The notes under the pieces are model-generated. The model searched no databases. It was not told where the DNA came from and saw only the letters and a program-made list of their open reading frames with translations. A stretch of 64,000 nt of DNA. Origin: Liolophura sinensis (lineage: Eukaryota > Mollusca > Polyplacophora > Chitonida > Chitonidae). The translations under genes were made by a program, and so were the position numbers. The stretch covers positions 29,987,265-30,051,264 of the forward strand of contig NC_088303.1 in the NCBI RefSeq assembly GCF_032854445.1, written 5' to 3'. This document shows, piece by piece, positions 34,915 to 46,220 of the stretch (the first letter of the stretch is position 1; every line of letters starts with the position of its first letter).

Positions 34915-36386
34915 ATGGCGGATACCTTATCCAGACGATCAGTTGACATGGTCTCGAAAGACAGCTTAAGAAAGGTAAGTTGTGATTAGACATGTCATGT
35001 CTCAGGAAATGGAGGTTGCGACTTACGAGCAATAACTGGCTTTGAGTGTGGATAGCAGTTGTTAACGATTGCTAATTGATTTAAATTGAATTTAAAGTTT
35101 AAGATCTAATAAAAATTTTTTGAGATGTTAAGTTTCCACCTGTTAATTTAGAAGCAGAGTGCTAGAAATTGACTTTTTATGCATATGTACTCAAAGTTAG
35201 TTTTGTTTGGCATATTGAGTAAATGTTTTATTTATTGTTATTTGCAGAGTAAGAAACCACTCATGGAAAAAAGACGCAGACTGAGAATCAACACCTGTCT
35301 GAACCAACTGAAGACCTTAGTGCTACAGGCCCTTAACAAAGATGTAAGTATCATAATCAGATCATGATTATTCACAAACAACTTGTAATTGTGTCATTAT
35401 ATCCGAAAATAGTAAACAACAACAGTCCATGATAACTTCTTATTTCTGATATCCTATCCCAAAATTTTAATTCCTAAACATCCTACAGTGAACAAGACTA
35501 CAGATTTCCTTTCAAAATCTAACTATTCTTAACTGCTTGATGTGATGTTATTAAGTTTGTTGGTTTATCATTGTGACATTATTTCTATCTGCACTTCTCC
35601 ATACTCGATACATTCATTCACTCTGTCCATCATGTACTTATGTATTGCTTCTTTGCTGTCTTGCAGGGTTCGCATTTTTCAAAGCTGGAGAAGGCCGATA
35701 TACTAGAAATGACCGTGAAGTATCTTCGTGGCATCCAGCGATCCCAGATGAGTGGACAGCTTGGCGCCAACCCCACGACCCAGGCCGCCAAGTACCGGGC
35801 GGGATTTACCGAATGTGCTAACGAGGTTGTACGCTACGTCCACGCTGTGCAAGGCGTCAACGGCGAAGTACGTTCACGACTTATGGGGCACCTGGCTAAC
35901 TGTATGCAGGTTGTCAACTCAAGCCCAGAGGCCCAGCCCCCGAGAGTGCCCCTCCAGCCCCTGTACGTGCAGGTGCCTAACGCGGGTGTTCCCGGTGGAC
36001 AGGACTTGCCCAACCCCGTCAGTGCTATGGCAGCCCATCAGAACATGCTTATGTGGAGCCAACAACAACAACAGACACAAGTGCACCCGATGATGGCGTC
36101 AATTGTCACTCAAGGCGCTAGATCTCCACCCTTCGTCTCACCATATTCTCAGGGCTCTTCATCGTCGCGCTCCTCGTCGCCTTCCTCGTCCATCCCTAGT
36201 CCATCATATAGCGACAGATCCTCAACTACCAGTACGCCTCCAATTAGGACGACGCCAAAACTCGATCTCCATTCGGCAGCAGACCAGGAAGTGTCATTTC
36301 GTAAACATCTCGAACCTCAACCGTCGGCCATGAAGCAGTTAGCTGACGTTAAGTGCAAAGAGGAAAACGTATGGCGACCTTGGTAA
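34915..36386 (+). CDS. HES1-like: HES gene A, hairy/HES1-like bHLH-Orange repressor
   Basis: Nuclear transcriptional repressor of the hairy/E(spl) family. It would bind N-box or class-C E-box DNA as a dimer and recruit Groucho/TLE. Three coding exons: 34915-34974, 35248-35343 and 35667-36386. Both introns are phase 0, with donors AAG-GTAAGT and GAT-GTAAGT. The product is 291 residues. The bHLH is at about 22-79, with the family proline at 24 in [10 protein letters not shown] and helix 2 [19 protein letters not shown]. The Orange domain at about 94-133 ([17 protein letters not shown]) is very like vertebrate HES1. A glutamine run and a serine/proline-rich linker (about 200-235) precede the terminal WRPW (288-291). 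The start ATG has A at -3 and G at +4; an in-frame TAG at 34861 and no upstream ATG fix it. Compared with HES1, it lacks the intron after helix 2. Confidence 0.97.
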
Positions 36387-36698
36387 CTTTGAAAAGATGG
36401 ACTATATATGGGAACTGTTTTACCAACCAGGGCTATATTGACCTTATTGAGTGCCAATAACAGAACATTTTATTTTATTATTTTCCAGTCCGTGTCTGGC
36501 GTCCTTGTACTGTTCGAAGATTTTTACGAACAAACATTTGTTACTGAAAGATGACCTGACGAGCTATCATGGCGCTAGGTAGCGGCAGAAAGACACTTAT
36601 ATCAATGATTACATCACCGGTGCTATTCACAAGTGCTTTGTTTCACTCTCACATTGGGTCGAACTTGGTTCGCCTGAAAAATTTGATCTCTTGTTTTG

Positions 36699-36704
36699 AT
36701 TAAA
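36699..36704 (+). terminator. putative poly(A) signal of HES gene A
   Basis: ATTAAA about 315 bp after the stop codon, followed by a T-rich stretch. No nearer AATAAA was found. Confidence 0.45.
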
Positions 36705-36810
36705 GAAAATTTTATTTTTCAACGAATCCCCATGTGTCCAGTCGTTTTGAAAATGTATTTTTTAATGGAATCACGTTAGCATACTGTATTCCAGTATACA
36801 GTGTATGTCG

Positions 36811-36945
36811 ATTGACTGGTTGTTTGTTAACGCCATATACAAGCCATTTTCACGTATAATGTCGACAGGTTATTTGTGGGCTTCCACATGTGGATAGATG
36901 GGAGCCTTTATACGCCTCAAAACATTGATTGATTGATTGACATAC
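36811..36945 (-). repeat. SINE-B fragment
   Basis: GATTGACTGGTTGTTTGTTA, ACGCCATATACAAGCC and TTTTCACGTATAATGTCGAC match the reversed shared SINE tail, next to ATTG repeats at 36927-36940. Diverged. Confidence 0.45.
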
Positions 36946-37204
36946 ATGTGATTGAATGCCAGCAAGGTCGGCTGTCTGGGTATAGATACTAGATTAGTTC
37001 ATTGTACTGAATTTAATCCTAAATTTCCAAATACTCGTCACGATATGGCTGAAATACTGCCGATGTGGCGTTGAGTCATAATCTTTCATGCATTCAAATA
37101 CAACTCGGTTCACTGTAGCGTTTCATAAAGTGCAGTTTAAGTATAAACTGACTAACCTATGTATTTGGAAGAGGATTGAAATATGAACAGGTTTGGGAAG
37201 TGAC

Positions 37205-37290
37205 TTAGTGGTGGGAAGAAACCGGACAGAACGGAGGGGAAAACCACGAGCATCCACAGGTTGATGCCAGACCTTCCCGCCGGGTACCTG
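37205..37290 (-). repeat. SINE-A internal fragment
   Basis: GTGGTGGGAAGAAACCGGAC, GAGGGGAAAACCACGAGCAT, CCACAGGTTGATGCCAGACC and TTCCCGCCGGG follow the order of the SINE-A body on the minus strand. Both ends are missing. Confidence 0.65.
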
Positions 37291-40270
37291 TAATGTAAAC
37301 CTACATATATACACCATATGCCCGAGACCATAGGCAATCATACAAGAAGTCTTACTGTGAGCAGTGCTGGGAACAAACTGACAGCACCGCGGCCTGAGTC
37401 AAGAAAATCGGACTCTTTGGCGAGTGCAAACCTCACGTGATTTAGGTTTTTTTTTTAAACGAAGATATCTGGTCACGTTACACGCTTAGTTATATTACGC
37501 AAAATCTGCCAGCTTCGCGTATGAGACTTAACTTCTTTGAAAACACTGCGTATTGACTCGATGGAGAAGGCACTGTGACCAAAGTCGTCTGATTACCTCA
37601 TTATCTTACTTAAATATCGAGCGATATATGAAGTTTCTTGTCATTAAAATTGCGGTCTGTTGTAGGGGACCCGGAAGTAACTCGTGATTTAAATTATACA
37701 TAATGTAATTCAATACACGATGTACTGTACAGTACAGTTGTACAATGTAAAACAGTGCAAAACAGAGATTAAATGAAGACGATATGCCGAGCTCTGGGAT
37801 CGAACTCCTGGCCCAATAATATAGTGACACGCGCGACAGGTGGGTGCAGTTTTATCAGTTGTGACGGATCCATGCACGCCATACATATGTAAGTATTACA
37901 CATTGTCAGTGTAAAGAAAACTGATCACATGATATATGTGTCTGACTTGGTTCGTTGATCTGACGTGTGTCACTATGATTGCACTTTCAGCAGTTTTGGG
38001 CTGCTATGACTTTACGTTTGCCAAAGTTTTTTCGACTACATTTAACAGTAAAATATAGCTTGTGAGAAAGAACGACATAAATGTAAGTATATGAAGATTT
38101 GTGGACATGGATCCATTGTCGCGGGTGGAGATGCAAAACCACTTATCTGTAACCCACATAAAGCGGTACAAGTCGAATTTCTGCTACTTAGGCCAATGCA
38201 CTTTGTCGGCGTTACGAACACAGGGCATGTTAGATCAGTCACCCTACCCTGCCCAGCTTCTAACATACACACACACCGGCTGTCAGAACTTCGTCCTTCC
38301 CTGGTGCTCCTGTGAGTCGCCGATCTTTTCCTGAGTAGCCCAGCTCGTATTTGTTTTACGAGAAAATCAATTAACAAAACATAATTACTAAACGTACAGA
38401 GTGAAGCAATACGTGATCTTGACAGGAGGTATTTGGTAAATGTGAGCTTGTGTTTTTCCATTTCTCCACATAACTGCCTCCCCCTATGACGTCCTTGACT
38501 GGCTATCAATGTCTGTCTGTCTGTTTTCCTTGGCAAGTCCGAGTTGATTCGTGACCGAGTCGACCATTCTGTGTGACGCTTTTAAAAATATCCTTCCGTA
38601 GCTCCAAGTCTGCCAAGGTCGAGAGGCTACGAGATATTCCTGAAACATTCGCCTAAATGGATGCATAATGACGTCATTAGTATATACACCTGATTTACAA
38701 AAGCCCAAATATCTCTTTAGTTGCCTGTCTTATAAAAATAACATATTTACCTCAGCTAATTCATATCATGTACAAAGCCCTTCCTTTACAGTACTTAGCT
38801 TGTCTTTCTCTGAGAAATATTTTCCTTTCGTCTAATAGCATGGAAATTGAATCTAACCGAATTATACATTCTGCTATATACCTTCGCTTGGCTGCTAATT
38901 CATTTCTGTTCCGTTTGTGCACAAACATATTTGCTATTCACTTACCAGCGTGGGAACGCGATCTGTTATGTAAATAACCAACTTAACCATTCGCTTAACG
39001 TTAACATAGCCTCGGGAAGTAACCGTTATAAATTTTTAATAAGATACGACGGTGAAACGAGCTCACTTCATTGTGATTCTGAGGTTAACAACCGTCTTAA
39101 TAGATACACGTTTCTCGGTCACAAGGCGATGCGTTGCACCTGACAATTGAATAAACCGAGGGAAACTGCCCCGCTATTTACACAAACATATCACACGACT
39201 GCATTAACCCGAATCGTTGGACAATTTTTCAGACTTTGTGACGTAAGCATAGCCAATAGTACCAGTTGTCACTTGGTGTAGATGTGTCAATTGTTTACAG
39301 TAATTTGGTAAATGATACAAGATCTCAAGGGTATTTTTAAGTGAGAAGAATAAAACGATGTATACGACTTAATTGTTCAAGTATTTATATTAATATTACT
39401 CTTTATAAAAAAATTATCTGCATAATTTTCAAGTTTGCACTTTCACAGTGTTATAAACCGCTCAATCCGATGTGATCACAGTATTATTAGAACGTTTCCG
39501 AGCAAGCTGCGTGATGTCCAGTCAACTGACGATACGTGTACAAACATGGCAGCGTGTTAGAGTAAAGTTTGAAATAAACGCAGCCACAAACACATTAAAT
39601 CGCGTTTCACTGTTCACCAAATGCAATGAAAACTGCTCTTGTGCAACTTTTGTTGTTTGCGCTATAATACAACTATCCTGTCCTTTTATGTTGACCTCTG
39701 GGAGCGAATTAAGTGGTCTCAGAGAATGGGACCTACTAGGTATACGATAGGCCAGCCTTAAAGAGTCTTTTGAAATTTGAAGAGCAGCGTAACAAAGCTG
39801 TAAGTGTCAAGGGGTACTTTGACCAGATCCGCTGGGAAGGGATTGTATGAGGGGTCGATGTACCCCGCCTCTCAATTAACAGTTCCCCATCAGGTGGAAA
39901 CAAAAGACTTCTAAATGATCTGTTCTCCCCGGCGGATGGGGGCGTGGCTGGCTTTACTATAGGGGTGCGGACCTGGAAGGCGGTAAGTCAGTCAGCAGGG
40001 GATGACGTAGGATTATGTCATGAAGAGTTAACCTGCAAACACTGACAAAGACAACGTATGTTCCCTTATAACATTGCTTTTATGTTGGACTCGCAGAGGT
40101 ATACATAGCGCCTAAGAATCTGAAATGCAAGTTGGTCACAACTGATAAGAAATGTGCGCAAAGACAAAGTGATTAAGTTTATCAAAGCACAAAGGCACAA
40201 TTAATACGGCAGAAGAATCATGATTCACTGACAGATAACATCATTTCACGAATCTTACAAGCAGAGACCA
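37291..40270. other. no gene recognised
   Basis: About 3 kb. The longest frame, 38042-38536 minus (164 codons), shows no domain. A lone CSL core CGTGGGAA lies at 38949-38956, and a 16-bp perfect palindrome TGTACTGTACAGTACA near 37725-37740. No RNA gene seen. Confidence 0.4.
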
Positions 40271-40453
40271 CATATGACACTGTTTAAAAAAAGGTACCGT
40301 ATATCTTTTCTATTTATCTATCTCTTTTGCAAGGTTCATTTTGTGGCAGTGATGTAAAGCGCATATGACACTGTTTAAAAAAAGGTACCGTATATCTTTT
40401 TTTATTTATCTATCTCTTTCGCAAGGTTCATTTTGTGGCAGTGATGTAAAGCG
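40271..40453. repeat. 91-bp tandem duplication
   Basis: Two adjacent 91-bp units (40271-40361, 40362-40452), each from CATATGACACTGTTTAAAAA to TTTTGTGGCAGTGATGTAAA. They differ only at a few positions near TATCTTTTC/TATCTTTTTTT and TTTTGC/TTTCGC. A recent segmental duplication. Confidence 0.95.
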
Positions 40454-43240
40454 AGCTTGGAAAGTGGCACGTATGCCGTTAAGAAAATGAAACAATTCAT
40501 TAGAATCTTTCGGTATTCAACAACTGATCAGACTTGAGTGAGTAAGAGGGGCATGATTGCTCTGACGTTAGTTTGGCCAAATTTTGTTCGGTCGAGGATC
40601 AGAGCGCGCTCCATTTAAAAACCTGATGCAGTTACCTGCCCTTGTCGAATATGTCGAAGCTGTTTGTACCAGCCGTTTGCTTTGGGCATCACCAAGGTAT
40701 ATAACACATCAATGTTCAGCTTGCGATAAATCGACAGATGAAAAGGTAAGGCACATAAGAGACTGCATACTTAAGGCCGTAGAGAAGTATTTCATGGGTA
40801 ATTTTTGTCTCAAACGCCATGACAAGGTGTAACGGCAAAGGCATTGAGCTATTAAATGGAATGCGGTGAGATATTAGGCTGAACAAAAGTAGGCCTAGTA
40901 GGAGTGGAGAGATGCAGAACGTTTCTGGACATTTTATCTGTCGCAGGATAATGTCCAGCGCCGTTTTGTGTATGTGGTAAAATGACCGCTACTCTCTTCT
41001 CATACAGAGATGCGTAGCAAACCCTCTGCTATCTCTGCTAATAGAGGTCACATATCTGATGCAGATGGTAAATTATCCAGAATGACCAAATGGAAACGAC
41101 GCTGTGCAGTATATTATTGTAAATTATGTGACATTACAGGAGTGGGGTGAATGCGGGTCATATTTTGGCCAGATATGATGGAGATCAGGTTTTAAGTACT
41201 TTTAAAGGAAAGAAAACTTAAAACAGTGACACAATAGGCTGAAAAGAGCACATTTTGCTGGAGGTGTGTTGCCTCTCAGCCAGCGAGAGTAGTTAAAACT
41301 GCCGGCTTGTTCGTGTAAACTCGGAACCTACTTCCAACATTCCGGTTTCCCGATCGTCAAGCGGAAAACGAACTGTACTGTTCGCTACCTTCTGGCAAGA
41401 AGAGTTCTACCGGAAATGTACGAACTGCACTTCGGAGGCTTCCGGCGGCGATTCTCCTCCTAACACAGAAGACTTCAGGACCAGTTCTTACGCAAAATGG
41501 AGTCGCCCACAGCGGATTTTGGCGCTGACTTTATTTATAATTTATCAGCTTGAGGTACATATTAAACTATTTTTTATGGCATACATCTGCGAGGAAATGC
41601 ATACTCTTTTCAATGGTATTTGTTTAATATTTAATTTTCCTTCTCCTTTAAATTTTGTGGCTCATTTGTGGGCAATCGCTGAGGGCAGGTATTTTGAAGT
41701 CGTTTTAACTTCGTTGGAAATGCGAAATTCGGTAGTCGATACATTGCCTCTGTGTACGTTTGTCGATACCATGCCTCTGTGTACGTTTATGTGAATATTT
41801 ATGTATACACACCTCTGCTTGGACCAATGATAATTTGTATTGGATTGCAAAGTTATAAAATTTGCTCCCCTAGGCTTGTAAATTCATGAAAGTTCCGAAA
41901 GAACCGTGAACTCCGGCTCGTGTAACGAAATTCTAACCCTGAGTCTGTTTGAGGAGTTTAAAGGTAGAAAACTACAATAACCGACAGCTATTTGTCGGAA
42001 AATACAACATTACGTATTTTTAATGATATTTCTCACCTAAATGGCAGCAGTCAAACACATGGTATTGTTAAGCTCATGAGCTTCGTAAGAATTCTGGAAT
42101 GCATTTGATTTATTGGGGTTGATTTGAGTCAGAAAAACACAAGACATAACCGTGGTCGTTGAATTATATCTATTCCCACTCCTCATCCCAGAATACCTAT
42201 GTCACCAAGGTTATATTATAGAGCTGTTGCAGGTTACAGAGTGGAACACCTTGAGACAGCTGATGTACAACGAGCGCACATCGCGAGTTGCATTTCAACT
42301 GCCTAAAGCCAACAAAATTATGATGTTCCACTCAGCAACATGCAATATAGGTGTTTTATTATGCCGAATGACACATAATGCTGGCCACCGTTGTATCGAT
42401 AGCTTTGAGCTTCCGGGCTCTTCGCAAGGACCAGGAAGTGATAAATATCATGGACCTAAATGCTGATTTTTGCCGATTTCTGAAGTTGAAAGTAATAATA
42501 CAGGACAATGAAACTATCACATTTGAAGGTTAAGCACATTTGGATTACATTTTCAGAAAAACATTTATTACCTAACAGCTATATTTTACATTCATGCTAA
42601 AATCTTATTCAAGGCCTGTCTCGCCTGGATTAAATTCGGTTTGGTTTCACCTCCAGTACTCTAGTGACGTGACTAAAATGTGTGCTGATGATTGACTCAG
42701 AGCTGCTATGTCATAACTTCAAAACTATTTATAAAGTTAAGCATTCTTGAGTACGAAAAATCCAATAAATAAATAAATACCCATCAAACTGACCGAAGAA
42801 GACGACGCGCGAAACGGATTACAGCGAGGAACAACTCGCGTTTCGACCAAAAATATTATCTTTAGGGTGGTGCTCGGTTTAGGGTGCTACATTGCATTGG
42901 TCACGCTGACACCGTCATTCGGTGTAACATCATGAAATGCTCATATACGACTCCTGTTATATTACGTGTGTTATAATTTATACCACAAACTTCTGTATAT
43001 GTGTATCTGAGAGACGAGAAGCACACTAGCTTAAATCATTCAATAAAAACTGAGCTGAAGCATGAAATGCTGAGATCCACGTGACGTGGTTTTGTCCACT
43101 GTAGAATAAGAAACTTCCATGATGTATAGGAATAATTACTGCCTTTTCTTTTAATTGAAACAAATTAGTCCTGCGAAGGTTAACCTAATAATCACTGAGT
43201 GACAGGCCTTTCATTAATAGCTTTGCGATGGCGATGAATT
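40454..43240. other. no gene; 27-bp duplication and a SINE tail relic
   Basis: A 27-bp direct duplication lies at 41735-41788 (GTCGATAC...CCTCTGTGTACGTTT twice). At about 42745-42778, CATTCTTGAGTACG plus an AAAT tail is a SINE-A 3' fragment. The other open frames carry no recognised domain. Confidence 0.5.
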
Positions 43241-43489
43241 TGATTTATTTATTTGACTGGTGCATGTTTTATGTTGTACTCACGAATATTTGATTTATTT
43301 ATTTGGTGCATGTTTTATGTCGTACTCACGAATATTTCACTTATACAAGGGCGGTCAGTCCGATTTATTTATTTATTTGATTGGTGTTGTACGTCATACT
43401 CATATATTTCACCTATTCCACGGCGGCCAGCTTTATGATCGGATGAAACAGGTCAGAACCTGGGGGAAACCCACGACCCCGTGGCAGTC
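43241..43489 (-). repeat. three stacked SINE-A 3' fragments
   Basis: Three successive minus-strand tails: 43241-43290, 43291-43361 and 43362-43489. Each starts with a GATTTATTTATTT run and GGTG, and runs into ACTCACGAATATTT or ACTCATATATTT. Only the third continues into the body (CGGCGGCCAGCTTTATGATC, GGGGGAAACCCACGACC). Either nested insertion into earlier tails or local duplication would give this. Confidence 0.75.
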
Positions 43490-43865
43490 GAAAATTAACA
43501 GTTGCCAACTTATAACTGTGCGAAAAATAATGAATATATTGCAGGGTTTTTACACTTACATATATACGTGGGTTCTACAATGACACAAAGCGAGAATACA
43601 AACAAGAAAAAATACTTGTATACTGGCACCTGTACAGACAGAGTTCAAGTATTGCCTTCAACGAAACCCAGTTATATTAGAGTAACATTTTCTTACATTG
43701 AGGCCATGTTACTGTGAAACCATGACGACATCCAACCTTAACTTAGACGTCTATTGTATAGTTGTAGGATCCATCGTGTGGCTCAAACGTGGCTTTGAAC
43801 TCGGGTTTCATGATTTAATGAATCATTCTATCAACTGATCCAACGGGAAATTCTGTTGCATGGAG

Positions 43866-43980
43866 TGAGTGAGTGTGTACTTGGGGTTTAACGTCGTACT
43901 TAACCATTTTTCAGTCATATGACGACGAAGGAAACCTTAGAGTGCATGCAATGTGCCTTCTTGCTGCACGACGGATTAGG
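43866..43980 (+). repeat. dispersed repeat family E
   Basis: GAGTGAGTGAGTGTGTACTT, then GGGGTTTAACGTCGTACTTA, CCATTTTTCAGTCATATGAC and GACGAAGGAAACCTTAG. It shares its core with 11651-11728. Confidence 0.65.
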
Positions 43981-44740
43981 TTAACGCAACAGTTAACAGT
44001 TTGCGTCTCTCAACACATAAAACTTACCGGCGACATAAATAGGTGAAAACGTTGTGGAATGTCCCACCAGAAAGAAAAAGAAATAAACAAATACTTTAAA
44101 CACGAAAATCTGTACATGTACACCGCATACCAATTTACGTCAGTTTTTCATATAATGCTTATCGTTATGTCATTAACACATGGTATAAATAACACATTAA
44201 GCTTATCGATGATTTCATTATGTATAAATTTAGACTTCAAATACCTAAAATTATGACATTTGGGTATAAATTATGTAAAGTCACTTTAATTTTGATTGCA
44301 TGGTTTGTATAACTATTTAGCCCTAATCCAGGCTGAGATCTTCTTAGTTATGCTTAATACAGAGTGTGACAGATTTTATCAAATTGGCCTGGTAGGAACT
44401 TCAGAAGCATCAGCAGAACGATTTGATCATCCATGCATAGAATAATTAAATGACTGAGACTAGAAAGAAATTTAGATATGGCGTCATGCCCGTCTGTGAT
44501 TAGAAGTTCAGAGCTGTATATGGTATATTTCATACTGATAACCTGAACGCCAGTTGCACGTGGAATGAAAAGTCCAGCACACGTTCTATATAACCGTTCA
44601 CTGTTTATAAACAAAGACTTAGTTCATGGCGTTTAATTGAAGCGTTTTTAAAAATGATTAACAACATGTTTCCGACTGTTGACTGTTAACCAAAAAGGTC
44701 TTTATTTCTGAAATGCCATCTAGATAGAAACATGCGTTTA

Positions 44741-44838
44741 TGAAAAAACAAAAAAAAAACAAATAAACCAAAAAACAAAACAAAAAAAAACAAAAACAAA
44801 CAAAGAAACAAAACAAAAAAACCCCACAAAAACCCCAA
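44741..44838. repeat. A/C low-complexity tract
   Basis: About 98 bp of A runs broken by single C (AAAAACAAAC type). The reverse strand gives spurious Phe/Cys-rich open frames (44658-44954, 44738-44947). Confidence 0.95.
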
Positions 44839-45629
44839 CGAGATAACCTAATAAAAAGGCCATTTTTACGCCGCTTGTATCGAATGACGTCTTTTCTACA
44901 TACGTCGGCCGGTTTGATGTCAGACACGATGTCAGTTTCAGTGACATTTCCCATGACCTGAGTATTTCAATCCCTCCGAAATAAACAATTGTTTTCCGTC
45001 AAAAGAGGTATATAAAAATGCAAGTCAATTGTGAAAAACACTGCGAGATGCTGCCTGTAAATGCTTTTCCCTTTTTCACATGCAGGTTGTTTTAGAGCAC
45101 GGGCATTAATTTACAGTTTCAGGTTTTGTTCCATGTCATTTATGTAATTGCAGCTTATGTTAGCTTACATCTCGAGTGTCAAGACACGCACATCCATCTA
45201 TTTTCCTCAGTAGCGCACACCACAGGATCATCGCGGTAAATATACATTTTTCTTTCATCTGAGTCCTGAGATAATTGCAAATTGTGGATTACAAAGTGTC
45301 ATTGTCTTCGCCAACAATTTGTGAAGTCAAAACAAAATTGTACTTTTTTTGTGTCGTCTTGATTGTCGTGCGACCTTTGTATTCTGCTTCAATCGAATGT
45401 TATTGGGAAGCATTCAGCTGATAATAATAGGCCGTGAGGCTTGATATAATGTATCCTTCAATTATTGTGATTATCTTTTATTGTCCATAAGTGAAGTCAG
45501 CAACTACACCGCGTGTTCACAAGGACATTTAGTTGAAAAAAAGAACACCGATACTGTGAAAATTAGTTTGTCGCGAGGCAAGTTGACGAATCCAGTGTTT
45601 CACTCGAAGAACAATGTAACCAGCAATCT
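44839..45629. other. no gene recognised
   Basis: Upstream flank of HES gene B. No coding signal recognised. Confidence 0.45.
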
Positions 45630-45837
45630 TTCCCACGCGATGAACAAAGACGGCAAAATGCTGGAGAAAGACGTTCATAGCGGGCCCGAGGTGAGCAGCT
45701 ATTCACACAAGCTCACTGACGGAATGCCCGGCTGGCGCATTTGTTGATATTACTGGTTCCCCTCAAACAGAAAGTAACCGTAAGGCGGGGATTTCCCACA
45801 GTAACGGCGGCCAGAGACACAATCACCACGGCACGCG
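45630..45837. promoter_or_regulatory. distal CSL/class-C sites upstream of HES gene B
   Basis: Reverse CSL cores TTCCCACG (45630-45637) and TTCCCACA (45793-45800). Class-C sites CACGCG, preferred by HES proteins, at 45634-45639 and 45832-45837. The combination fits Notch activation plus HES feedback repression. Confidence 0.5.
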
Positions 45838-45907
45838 CGGCTATTGACACGAGATTGTGGACGCCCGCTGATTGACGCGACATGAAATAAACATAATCAT
45901 TGACCTG

Positions 45908-46101
45908 GCAGCTGATCGCCGCTCCACCAATCAACAGGCGCGCTTCACATATCCCCGTCTGACGATTGGCTGAGAGCATCGGCACGGGATCGTGGGAAAG
46001 TAATAGGGCATAGCTTCACACAAGTCGCTTATCTGCTCCGAGAAGACGCCGATTGAGTGTGGACGGACAATACACCATCTTATAAGTGCCATAAGCACGT
46101 G
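45908..46101 (+). promoter_or_regulatory. promoter of HES gene B (E-box, CCAAT, CSL, TATA)
   Basis: GCAGCTGA at 45908-45915 (proneural-type E-box), CCAAT at 45927-45931, an inverted CCAAT at 45965-45969, the CSL core CGTGGGAAAG at 45991-46000, CTTCACA at 46014-46020, TATAAGTG at 46081-46088 and an E-box CACGTG at 46096-46101. The block 45964-46020 aligns without gaps to the gene A promoter. The start site should lie near 46110, giving a 5' UTR of about 110 nt. Confidence 0.75.
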
Positions 46102-46220
46102 GGGGAGGGGAGAGGACGTATCCGGGGGGTGATAATCAAAATATCGCCTCCAGTATCTCACATTAAAGCGGGGAAGTAACAACATTAGCTGGAGTAATCG
46201 GAGAGATTGAAAAGCTGAAC

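Noticed and set aside
36387-36704. K-box (TGTGAT), Brd-box (AGCTTTA) or GY-box (GTCTTCC) sites in HES 3' UTRs
   Set aside because: Looked for in all three 3' UTRs by analogy with insect E(spl) genes; none found.
38042-38536. 164-codon minus-strand open frame
   Set aside because: No domain, no splice context and overlapping plus-strand frames. One frame of this length is expected by chance in 64 kb.
38949-38956. Isolated CSL cores (also 20733, 22527, 50947, 60595)
   Set aside because: Single sites without promoter elements. An 8-bp motif on two strands is expected several times in 64 kb.
44658-44954. Phe/Cys-rich minus-strand frames resembling membrane proteins
   Set aside because: They are translations of an A/C low-complexity tract.
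45481-45747. 88-codon frame upstream of HES gene B containing MNKDGKMLEK, reminiscent of the HES loop
   Set aside because: No basic region or helix around it, and it spans the CSL sites. Similarity is limited to a few residues.
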